Shown one piece after another: positions 1 through 5,377 of a stretch of 9,613 bases of DNA. The number at the start of each line of letters is the position of its first letter. Within the stretch, counting starts at the first letter, position 1. The DNA lies in assembly GCA_900759435.1 (NCBI GenBank), contig CAAEVD010000259.1, positions 1 to 9,613 on the forward strand. Direction: 5' to 3'. The notes beneath the pieces were generated by a model that was given only the letters and a program-made list of their open reading frames with translations, was not told the DNA's origin and did no database searches. The DNA is from an uncultured Collinsella sp. Its GTDB lineage: Bacteria > Actinomycetota > Coriobacteriia > Coriobacteriales > Coriobacteriaceae. The position numbers were made by a program, and so were the translations under genes.

Positions 1-34
1 AACCTTCCCGGCCGACGCAGGCAAGCAGGCATAG
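1..34 (+). CDS. probable 3' end of an upstream gene (partial)
   Basis: Reading from base 2, an open frame gives a short C-terminal tail (TFPADAGKQA) and stops at TAG 32-34, two bases before the acylphosphatase ATG at 37. A stop this close to the next start is typical of an operon junction with translational coupling. Only about ten codons are visible, so nothing can be said about the product. The alternative is that these bases are a 5' extension of the acylphosphatase, because its own frame is also open to the left edge. Confidence 0.35.
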   Translation, partial: TFPADAGKQA

Positions 35-36
35 CG

Positions 37-447
37 ATGGGCTTCTTCGATACGTTCTTCTCCAGCGTCACCAGCGGCAGTCGAGAGCCTCAAAAACCGT
101 CAAACGTCGAGCTCGAGCTGCGCCGTAGGCTCACCGTGCTCGCAAGCGACGAGGCCACTCAAGACGCCCCGCAGCGCTATTTCCTGCGATGGGAGGGACA
201 GGTCCAGGGCGTCGGTTTCCGCTTCACCAACACCAACCTCGCACAGGCGCGCTCCCTCACCGGCTGGGTGCGCAATATGGAAGACGGCTCGGTTGAGATG
301 GAGCTACAGGGCCCGCCGGCAAACATCGTGTCTCAGCTCGAGGCGCTTCATGCCTCCTACGAGCGCATGGGAACGCGTTTTCGCCTCGCAGACGCCCAGA
401 CCCGAGCCCCACTTGCCAATGAAGACGGTTTCACTCCTCGTTATTAG
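37..447 (+). CDS. acyP: acylphosphatase with an N-terminal extension
   Basis: Acylphosphatases hydrolyse the carboxyl-phosphate bond of acyl phosphates such as acetyl phosphate; they are small cytosolic enzymes. The domain covers roughly residues 47-136. It contains the phosphate-binding loop GQVQGVGFR, with the catalytic arginine as its last residue, followed by GWVRNMEDGSVE, whose asparagine is the second catalytic residue. Family members are usually about 90 residues, so the first ~45 residues here are extra. They are polar and charged, open with MGFFDTFFSSV, and match no domain I recognise. The start at 37 is preceded only by a weak AGGC, and the frame stays open to the window edge, so the true start could lie upstream. 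The gene probably follows an upstream gene ending at base 34. Catalytic function is well supported; the role of the extension is unknown. Confidence 0.9.
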   Translation: MGFFDTFFSSVTSGSREPQKPSNVELELRRRLTVLASDEATQDAPQRYFLRWEGQVQGVGFRFTNTNLAQARSLTGWVRNMEDGSVEMELQGPPANIVSQLEALHASYERMGTRFRLADAQTRAPLANEDGFTPRY

Positions 448-472
448 TATTGTGTGCTAAATACGGTATCAT
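444..472 (+). promoter_or_regulatory. possible promoter/operator for the PerR-like gene
   Basis: The 61-bp gap before the regulator contains a -10-like TATCAT (467-472). A poor -35 (TTAGTA, 444-449) lies 17 bp upstream of it. Overlapping this is an imperfect inverted repeat, TTAG-N9-CTAA (444-460). PerR and Fur proteins often repress their own genes by binding AT-rich inverted repeats, so an autoregulatory operator would fit. The match to the classical PerR box is weak. Confidence 0.22.
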
Positions 473-508
473 TTACCTACGACCGTTGATAGAAAAGAGG
501 CGAGGCGC

Positions 509-889
509 ATGGCGGTGCAAAGAAGGAATACCAGGCAGCGAAAGCTGGTTCTTGACGCTGTGCGCCAAAGCTATAACCATCCCACCGCCGACGAAATCTA
601 CAACGCCGTACGCGAACAGGATGACAAGATCAGCCGCGGTACGGTCTACCGCAATCTCAATCTCTTGGCCGACGCCGGCGAGATCCTCTCCATCAAGACG
701 CCGGGCGGCAGCCGCTTCGATCGCACCATCGAGCCGCACGCACATATCATCTGCACCTCGTGCAGCCGCGTCATCGACGTACCGCTCCCCTTCGATGCCC
801 AGCTCGACGCCAAGGCGTCCGAGCAAATCGGCTGGCACGTCACGTCGCACTACACCATCTTCGAGGGTCTCTGCCCCGACTGCCGGTAG
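509..889 (+). CDS. perR: PerR-like Fur-family metalloregulator (peroxide sensor)
   Basis: This is a DNA-binding repressor of the Fur family. PerR-type members sense peroxide by iron-catalysed oxidation of histidine ligands. The winged helix spans about residues 8-65 (with HPTADEIY and GTVYRNLNLL) and the dimer/metal domain about 68-126. The structural zinc site is intact: C82/C85 and C122/C125. All five positions equivalent to the B. subtilis PerR regulatory ligands (H37, D85, H91, H93, D104) also appear intact, as H24, D71, H77, H79 and D90. The aspartate in SRFD and the one after the first CxxC are what favour PerR over Fur or Zur. At 126 residues it is about 20 shorter than B. subtilis PerR, mostly at the N-terminus. 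The ATG at 509 follows a purine-rich GAGGCGAGG. No peroxide-defence gene lies beside it in this window. Family is certain; the PerR subtype is inferred from the ligands. Confidence 0.88.
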   Translation: MAVQRRNTRQRKLVLDAVRQSYNHPTADEIYNAVREQDDKISRGTVYRNLNLLADAGEILSIKTPGGSRFDRTIEPHAHIICTSCSRVIDVPLPFDAQLDAKASEQIGWHVTSHYTIFEGLCPDCR

Positions 890-908
890 CCCTTAGTGGC
901 ATGCCCGC

Positions 909-947
909 AAATCTACTTGCCCATCCGCTACAGCAAAAAGTAGATTT
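909..947. repeat. hairpin between convergent genes (10-bp perfect inverted repeat)
   Basis: AAATCTACTT (909-918) and AAGTAGATTT (938-947) form a perfect 10-bp stem with a 19-nt loop. It lies between the stop of the PerR-like gene and the stop of the HAD gene on the other strand. It is AT-rich and lacks a proper T-run on either side, so it is not a classical intrinsic terminator. It may act on both converging transcripts or be a copy of a dispersed repeat. Confidence 0.5.
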
Positions 948-966
948 CTAGGTATGTCCCGAAAAC

Positions 967-1764
967 CTACTCGGCGAGCAGACGGCGCAGTTCTTCTTCG
1001 ACCGTGCGCACGTAGCGGACGCGGTCGTTGATGCCACGCATAGAGGGATTGCAGCTCTCCATCAGATAGGGATGGCCCACGACGTTAAGCATGTCGCGAT
1101 CGTTCTCATTGTCGCCAAACGCCATCATCTCATCGGGCGAAATACCCAGCGCGCGACCATAATCGGCAAGCGCGGACCCCTTGCCCGAATCAAAGCCGAT
1201 AAAGTCGGTCCATTCGGTTCCCGACGTCATCACATCGACCCGGTCGCTAAAGCGACGCGCAAAATACTCCAACGCCGCCGGCTGATCCATCTCGGGCGTC
1301 TGGAAGGCAATCTTAATGACGTCCTCGTCGATGTCCTCGGGACGGTCGACCACCGCCACATCGCAGTGGACCTCATAGCGCAAATGGTCGACGAACGCAT
1401 CGTTGCCGCTCATGGTGTAGAGGTGTCCCTCACACGAAAGGGTCACGTCGGCATGGGGATACGCAACCACGGCATTCGCGATATCCATAGCAAGTCTGCG
1501 CTCCATGGAACGCTTGACAACGGCACGTCCCTCGCTCATCACCAGGGCTCCGTTTTCGCATACATAGGCGAGCTCATCGGCCACCGGGGCAAACAGGTAG
1601 CGCAAGCTCGCATATTGACGGCCACTCGCCGGCATAAACACGATGCCGCGACGATGCAGCTCATCGATAAGCTCAAAGGCCTCGGAACGCGGCTCGCGCT
1701 CCCCCGGATGCAGCAACGTGCCGTCCAAATCGCATGCAATCAGCTTGATTCCCTCAAGACCCAT
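967..1764 (-). CDS. Cof-type HAD-IIB phosphatase
   Basis: This is a cytosolic haloacid-dehalogenase hydrolase, most likely acting on small phosphorylated metabolites such as sugar or flavin phosphates; the substrate cannot be read from sequence. Residues are counted from ATG 1764. Motif I is DLDGTLL (nucleophile D12, acid/base D14), motif II lies in MPASGR, motif III is the lysine of SGKGSALADY, and motif IV is GDNENDRDML. A C2-type cap sits between motifs II and III. The length of 265 residues is normal for the family. The start is ambiguous. AGGAGG (1779-1784) is only 2 nt from an in-frame TTG at 1776 but 14 nt from the ATG at 1764, which also has GGGGAA close by; I chose the ATG. The gene is downstream of the UreE-like gene, with a gap of 82 bp containing an inverted repeat, so co-transcription is possible but not assured. 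Confidence 0.9.
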   Translation of the reverse strand: MGLEGIKLIACDLDGTLLHPGEREPRSEAFELIDELHRRGIVFMPASGRQYASLRYLFAPVADELAYVCENGALVMSEGRAVVKRSMERRLAMDIANAVVAYPHADVTLSCEGHLYTMSGNDAFVDHLRYEVHCDVAVVDRPEDIDEDVIKIAFQTPEMDQPAALEYFARRFSDRVDVMTSGTEWTDFIGFDSGKGSALADYGRALGISPDEMMAFGDNENDRDMLNVVGHPYLMESCNPSMRGINDRVRYVRTVEEELRRLLAE

Positions 1765-1791
1765 ACGCTTCCCCAAAGCCTCCTATCAACA

Positions 1792-1834
1792 GCAAGACGG
1801 ACCTTGATTGGTCGCCCCTCAAAGCCCGTCTTGC
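1792..1834. repeat. 9-bp perfect inverted repeat upstream of the HAD gene
   Basis: GCAAGACGG (1792-1800) and CCGTCTTGC (1826-1834) can pair around a 25-nt loop, 28 nt upstream of the HAD gene's ATG. Neither strand has a T-run after it. On the - strand it would form in the leader just before the AGGAGG sequence. It could be a leader hairpin, an operator, or chance. Confidence 0.4.
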
Positions 1835-1838
1835 GCAT

Positions 1839-1866
1839 ACGCGCGCTTAGCCGCGCGTCTTTTTTA
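1839..1866 (+). terminator. terminator-like hairpin read on the + strand, antisense to the UreE-like gene
   Basis: ACGCGCG (1839-1845), a 6-nt loop, and CGCGCGT (1852-1858) form a perfect GC-rich 7-bp stem, followed by CTTTTTT (1859-1865). That is the usual form of an intrinsic terminator, but only on the + strand, where no gene reads into it. The - strand UreE-like stop codon lies in the loop, and the T-run is simply its Lys-Lys codons read in reverse. It may block antisense transcription or be a by-product of the coding sequence. Confidence 0.3.
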
Positions 1867-2425
1867 CGATGGTAAAGTCCGGAGCCATGCTAACGACGAC
1901 CTCCGCCGCACTCGACGCAAAGCGCCGGTCCGTATCGAGTTCACGGGTAACCACCGAGAGCCGAACACCCTCGACACCCCGGAGCATGCGGCCCAAAACA
2001 GGCTGCACCGGCGTATACATGCGCACGGTATGCTCGTCCGAGTCGCCCCGGAAGAGCGGCGCATGCATGTTGCCGATCTCCCAGCACGCATGCGCGAGCG
2101 CAATCGGATCCATGCGGTCGACTTCGACCAAATAAACCTCGGCGCTGCGCAGGCGCACGACAACCGCCACGGGCACCACGCCCGAACGGTCAATGGCGAG
2201 CACGTCGCCGTCGGCAAGACGACCACCGTCGGTAGCATCCGGCCGAACATCGATCGTGCGCCCCAGCTCCGTCACGCCCGCAAACGCGCATACATCAGCC
2301 TGGTCCCAATCGAGCAGTAGCTCATCGACCTCAAAGACACCGCCCAGCTCCCGGCGAAGCAAAAGCTCATAGGACGGGTCGTTGAGATTTCCGAGGCACG
2401 TTGTCGAAACCAGATTTGCAGGCAT
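1847..2425 (-). CDS. divergent UreE-like protein (possible metallochaperone)
   Basis: UreE delivers nickel to urease. This 192-residue protein resembles it along most of its length. Residues ~37-82 resemble the UreE N-terminal barrel, ending in ADGDVLAID. Residues ~83-160 resemble the ferredoxin-like metal domain, including DPIALAHACWEIGNMHAPL, which matches UreE's DPxxLAxAxYHLGNRHVPL, and VLGRMLRG, which matches VLDDMLR. The histidine of GNxH (H121, equivalent to K. aerogenes H96) is kept. The HDH metal site before VLDDML is replaced (V140 and P142), and there is no His-rich tail. An N-terminal arm (1-36) and C-terminal tail (161-192) are extra. The start at 2425 lies 3 nt after the FKBP stop with GAGGAT upstream, so the two genes should be co-translated. 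No urease genes are visible. Family assignment is by eye from motif order; function is uncertain. Confidence 0.55.
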   Translation of the reverse strand: MPANLVSTTCLGNLNDPSYELLLRRELGGVFEVDELLLDWDQADVCAFAGVTELGRTIDVRPDATDGGRLADGDVLAIDRSGVVPVAVVVRLRSAEVYLVEVDRMDPIALAHACWEIGNMHAPLFRGDSDEHTVRMYTPVQPVLGRMLRGVEGVRLSVVTRELDTDRRFASSAAEVVVSMAPDFTIVKKTRG

Positions 2426-2428
2426 AGC

Positions 2429-2857
2429 CTAATCCTCGACCTCGACGAGCTCGATATCGAAGTTGAGATCCTTGCCGGCAAGCTCGTGGTTGGCATCGAG
2501 CGTCACAGCCTCGGGCGTCACGTCAATGACGACGGCGGGGACGGGCATACCGCTCGGCGTGGACAGGAAGAGCTTCATGCCCTTCTCAATCTGCTCGATG
2601 TTGGGAACCTGCTCGGCCGGGAAGGTCAGAACCATCTCGGGATTGTGCTCGCCGTAGGCATCGGCAGCAGGAATGTGCACGGTCTTCTTCTCGCCCACCT
2701 GCATGTCGACAACGGCGGCGTCGAAGCCCTTGATCATTTGACCGGCACCGCAGGTGAACTCCAGCGGCTCGCCGCGATCGTAGGAGCTATCGAACTGCGT
2801 GCCGTCGTCGAGCGTGCCGCGATAATGGGTCTTGACCTTCTTGCCCTGGTTGGACAT
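2429..2857 (-). CDS. slyD: SlyD-like FKBP-type peptidyl-prolyl cis-trans isomerase
   Basis: This is a cytosolic prolyl isomerase and chaperone. SlyD proteins help proteins fold and, in E. coli, pass nickel to the hydrogenase factor HypB. The split FKBP domain has the start HYRGTLDDGTQFDSS and the core GAGQMIKGFDAAVVDMQVGE. An insert-in-flap chaperone domain (about residues 69-122) follows AYGE. The chain closes with DANHELAGKDLNFDIELVEV, the SlyD signature. At 142 residues it ends without the His/Cys-rich metal tail of E. coli SlyD. I chose ATG 2857 because GGAGG (2863-2867) lies 5 nt upstream; a longer frame reaching 2887 has no such support. It leads a probable operon with the UreE-like gene. 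Confidence 0.93.
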   Translation of the reverse strand: MSNQGKKVKTHYRGTLDDGTQFDSSYDRGEPLEFTCGAGQMIKGFDAAVVDMQVGEKKTVHIPAADAYGEHNPEMVLTFPAEQVPNIEQIEKGMKLFLSTPSGMPVPAVVIDVTPEAVTLDANHELAGKDLNFDIELVEVED

Positions 2858-2977
2858 GGTAACCTCCGTAATAAGGGCGGCGCACAACGCGGGCCGCCAT
2901 GAACATATGGCGCTAACTATACCCTAGTCATACAATTCAATGACAGTTTGCAAAGAAACGCTGCAACCGGAGGAACC
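2858..2977. promoter_or_regulatory. divergent promoter region between slyD and the dipeptidase gene
   Basis: This 120-bp gap must drive both directions. For slyD (- strand) there is a good -10, TATAGT (2921-2916 on that strand), with a weak CTGTCA 19 nt upstream of it. For the dipeptidase (+ strand) there is TACAAT (2931-2936) with no convincing -35. The two -10 elements are only 9 bp apart, so polymerases would compete. A 6-bp GC hairpin (GGCGGC 2876-2881, GCCGCC 2893-2898) would form in the slyD leader just upstream of its ribosome binding site. Confidence 0.35.
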
Positions 2978-3991
2978 ATGGCATATCCCGTATTTGACCT
3001 ACACTGCGACACCGCCGACCGAATCGGCTGGGCCACGCTCGATCTCGACCTGCGCTTTACCGCCGGCACCGACGGTTATTTCCCCGGCGACGAAACGCAT
3101 CCGCAAGATTTCGACCTCATCGAGGGCAACGCCTGCGCCATCTCGCTCGCAAAGATCGGCAACACGCCGTGGGCACAGTGCTTCGCCACGTTTGTCCCCG
3201 ACGAGATTCCCACCGCCCACGCCGCGCGCTTCCAGGCGCAAATCATGGCGCATATGAGCGGCCAGGCAATGCTCAACCACGACCGCATGGTCAACGTACG
3301 CAGCGCCGCAGACATTCGCCCTGCGCTCAAAGATGGCAAGGTCGCCTGCATCCACACCATCGAAAACGCCACGTTCTTTGCCGAGGACCCCGCACTGATC
3401 GAGGTGCTCAAGAGCTTGGGCGTGCTTATGTCGTCACTCAGCTGGAACGCGCAGGGACCGCTCGCGAGCGGACACGATACCCACACCGGCCTCACCGCCG
3501 CCGGCATCGAGGCACTTACGCAGATGGAGCACGCCGGCATGGTACTCGACGTCTCCCACCTCAACGATGAGTGCTTTGATGAGGTTGTCGCCCACGCCAC
3601 GCGCCCCTTCGTCGCCAGCCACTCCAACTCCCGTGCGGTTTGCGGCGTCAAGCGCAACCTCACCGACGACCAGTTCCGCACCATTCGCGACATGGGCGGC
3701 ATCGTCGGCCTCAACTACTGCAGCGAGTTCCTTTCCAACGACGCAACCGACAAGACCGCCGCAGACGTCACCTTCGACCAGCTGGCGGCACATATCGAGC
3801 ACTGGCTCGACCTGGGCGGCGAGGACGTCATCGCGCTCGGCGGCGACTGGGACGGTGCCACGGTGCCCGCTTTCCTCTCCGATGCCAGCATGATGCCCGA
3901 GTTCCAGAACATGCTTTCCAAGCATTTTGGCAAGACCGTGATGCAGAAGCTCTGTAGCGACAACGCGCTTGCCTTCTTTGAGCGTTATTAA
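2978..3991 (+). CDS. M19-family (renal/membrane-type) dipeptidase
   Basis: This is a two-zinc dipeptidase of the amidohydrolase fold that cleaves dipeptides, often including D-amino-acid ones. Visible ligands are H9 and D11 in FDLHCDT, the bridging E129 in HTIENA, H194 in LDVSH, and H215 in ASHSNSRAV. The catalytic aspartate lies in GGDWDG (residues 289-293 region), where many relatives have GSDFDG. The length of 337 residues is normal. There is no signal peptide or membrane segment, so it should act in the cytoplasm, perhaps recycling peptides taken up or released from the wall. ATG 2978 has GGAGG (2969-2973) 4 nt upstream; an in-frame TTG at 2948 lacks one. It is divergent from slyD and followed by the YgjP-like gene after a hairpin. 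Family is certain; substrate is not. Confidence 0.95.
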   Translation: MAYPVFDLHCDTADRIGWATLDLDLRFTAGTDGYFPGDETHPQDFDLIEGNACAISLAKIGNTPWAQCFATFVPDEIPTAHAARFQAQIMAHMSGQAMLNHDRMVNVRSAADIRPALKDGKVACIHTIENATFFAEDPALIEVLKSLGVLMSSLSWNAQGPLASGHDTHTGLTAAGIEALTQMEHAGMVLDVSHLNDECFDEVVAHATRPFVASHSNSRAVCGVKRNLTDDQFRTIRDMGGIVGLNYCSEFLSNDATDKTAADVTFDQLAAHIEHWLDLGGEDVIALGGDWDGATVPAFLSDASMMPEFQNMLSKHFGKTVMQKLCSDNALAFFERY

Positions 3992-4007
3992 TTTCACATC
4001 CCTTGAG

Positions 4008-4043
4008 CGGGCCGGCATACCGGACGGTCGACATGCCGGCCCG
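4008..4043. repeat. 11-bp perfect inverted repeat after the dipeptidase gene
   Basis: CGGGCCGGCAT (4008-4018) and ATGCCGGCCCG (4033-4043) form an 11-bp GC-rich stem with a 14-nt loop, starting 16 nt after the dipeptidase stop. No T-run follows, so it is not a standard terminator. It could protect the dipeptidase mRNA's 3' end or lower expression of the next gene. It covers an in-frame ATG (4033) of the next gene, which makes that ATG an unlikely start. Confidence 0.6.
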
Positions 4044-4065
4044 TCCCCAATCTGAAGGACCGCTT

Positions 4066-4842
4066 TTGACGCAGCAATTTACGATTTCCATATCCCGACC
4101 GGATGGGACGCCCATCTCCGTCGTCGTTACCAAAAAGCGCGTCAAGAACTTCAACCTACGCGTCACATCAAGCGGTGAGGTCCACGCCAGCGCACCGCTC
4201 GGCGCCAGCCGCGAGCGCATCGAGGCATTTGTGAAGCGCAACAGCGCCTGGATTATCAGCCGACTTGACCAGCGTGAGCAACATCAGGCGACAGCGCGAG
4301 AGCCGCTCAGCCCCTCGTCCATCATTGCGCTTTGGGGCAAGCCCATCACGGTACAGGACGCACTCGATCACAACTTTGCATCACCCGCGCCGCGGCCCAA
4401 GCAGGCCACCTTCGCAAGCTTTATGGGTACCGACGAGCCAAGTGAGCGCGCGCAGGCAAAGCAGCGCACAGCCCTCGACGGTCTAACGCCCAAAGAACTC
4501 CAGACCCGCATCGACCAACTCTATGCATCCGAGGTCACCGCAGCGCTACGCGACATTGTGCACGCGTACGAAATCGCAATGGGCGTCACCGTGGCCCGCG
4601 TCTCCGTGCGCAGCATGAAAACGCGCTGGGGCTCATGCACGCCCAAGACCGGAGCCATTCGCATCGCACGCGAACTTGCCGCCTATCCCATCGAGTGTCT
4701 CGACATGGTTGTCGCCCACGAGCTCGTCCACTTGCTCGAGCCAAGCCACAATCAGCGGTTTCACGCTCTGCTCGACACGTACTGCCCCAACAATAGAGCT
4801 CTGTCGCAGCGGCTCAAGCAGCCACCCCTCAACAAGCTCTAG
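4066..4842 (+). CDS. YgjP-like (DUF45) zinc metallopeptidase-type protein
   Basis: This belongs to the DUF45/YgjP group of small zinc proteins with an SprT/WLM-like metallopeptidase fold; the cellular role of most members is unknown. Residues are counted from TTG 4066. The N-terminal part has KKRVKNFNLRVT and HASAPLGASRERIEAFV, typical of the group. The linker at residues ~100-140 is polar and low in conservation. The C-terminal catalytic part has TRWGSCTPKTGAIRI and the zinc site HELVH (H218, E219, H222), with H228 in SHNQRFH as the probable third ligand. TTG 4066 is preferred because AAGGA (4055-4059) lies 6 nt upstream. ATG 4033 and TTG 4003 are in frame but sit within or before the hairpin and have no ribosome binding site. 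The length is 258 residues. It ends 6 bp from the converging folB gene, with no terminator visible between them. Confidence 0.87.
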   Translation: MTQQFTISISRPDGTPISVVVTKKRVKNFNLRVTSSGEVHASAPLGASRERIEAFVKRNSAWIISRLDQREQHQATAREPLSPSSIIALWGKPITVQDALDHNFASPAPRPKQATFASFMGTDEPSERAQAKQRTALDGLTPKELQTRIDQLYASEVTAALRDIVHAYEIAMGVTVARVSVRSMKTRWGSCTPKTGAIRIARELAAYPIECLDMVVAHELVHLLEPSHNQRFHALLDTYCPNNRALSQRLKQPPLNKL

Positions 4843-4848
4843 CGTCGA

Positions 4849-5334
4849 CTAGCGCACGCGCTCGATCTCGACGCCACAGCTTGCCAGGGGCAGGCCAACA
4901 GGAGCCCACGGCTTATCGAGCTTGATGCGCACACCAAGCAGCGAGGGATAACGCCGCAGCAGCATCTGGGCTGTCCCCTCGGCTGCCGCCTCGATGAGCT
5001 TAAACGTATGTTCGCGCAGATAGCCGTCGACATCGTGGCACACCGAGCCGTAGTCAATCGAGGCGTCCAGGTTATCGTGCTCCCCCGCTGCACGCAGATC
5101 GGCATAGAGCACCAAGGACACGATGAACTTCTGGCCCAGCGCGTTCTCCTCGGGATACACGCCATGGTTGGCAAAAACCTCAAGCCCATCAATGACAATA
5201 CGGTCGGCATGGCGCAGATCGTCATAGCTCACGTGGGGAACCGCCGTTGCGGTGGATATTTCGCCCCTTCCACGGCGGGCGAGCTCGGCGCCTTCAGTCT
5301 TGGTTGCATTCTCGGGCAGTTTCTTGTTGCTCAT
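4849..5334 (-). CDS. folB: dihydroneopterin aldolase with an N-terminal extension
   Basis: FolB splits 7,8-dihydroneopterin into 6-hydroxymethyl-7,8-dihydropterin and glycolaldehyde in folate synthesis; it forms cytosolic ring oligomers. The domain spans about residues 43-161. It includes IVIDGLEVFANHGVYPEE, GQKF, the active-site glutamate in PEEN, Y95 in ASIDYGSV, LIEAAAEG, and K141 in LDKPWAPVGLP, which matches the catalytic lysine. The domain alone is about 120 residues, so ~42 polar residues precede it. The ATG at 5334 has AAGGAG 9 nt upstream. No other Met lies before the domain, although an in-frame GTG at residue 35 could start a shorter form. It is the last gene of the folE-HD-folB cluster, 43 bp after the HD gene. 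Confidence 0.93.
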   Translation of the reverse strand: MSNKKLPENATKTEGAELARRGRGEISTATAVPHVSYDDLRHADRIVIDGLEVFANHGVYPEENALGQKFIVSLVLYADLRAAGEHDNLDASIDYGSVCHDVDGYLREHTFKLIEAAAEGTAQMLLRRYPSLLGVRIKLDKPWAPVGLPLASCGVEIERVR

Positions 5335-5377
5335 CGCGATCGTCTCCTTCGTTTAGAACCCCGACCGCGCAAACTAA

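Noticed and set aside
450..896. A 148-residue + strand frame overlapping the PerR-like gene
   Set aside because: It is Ser/Pro/Thr/Arg-rich in the manner of an out-of-frame reading of GC-rich DNA. The overlapping PerR frame has all expected ligands.
1792..1834. An intrinsic terminator between the UreE-like and HAD genes
   Set aside because: The 9-bp stem has a long 25-nt loop and no T-run on either strand, so I list it only as an inverted repeat.
1072..1875. A 267-residue open frame on the + strand, antisense to the HAD gene
   Set aside because: It mirrors the HAD gene's codons, is very rich in His, Arg and Ile with no recognisable motif, and lacks a ribosome binding site. The - strand HAD gene has all four catalytic motifs.
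2429..2480. A His-rich nickel-binding tail on the SlyD-like protein
   Set aside because: The protein ends directly after the FKBP core (ELVEVED); no His/Cys-rich tail is encoded before the stop.
3076..4018. Long - strand open frames (212 and 194 residues) antisense to the dipeptidase
   Set aside because: They are shadows of a gene with a complete M19 metal site and a strong ribosome binding site; their composition is skewed and no domain is visible.
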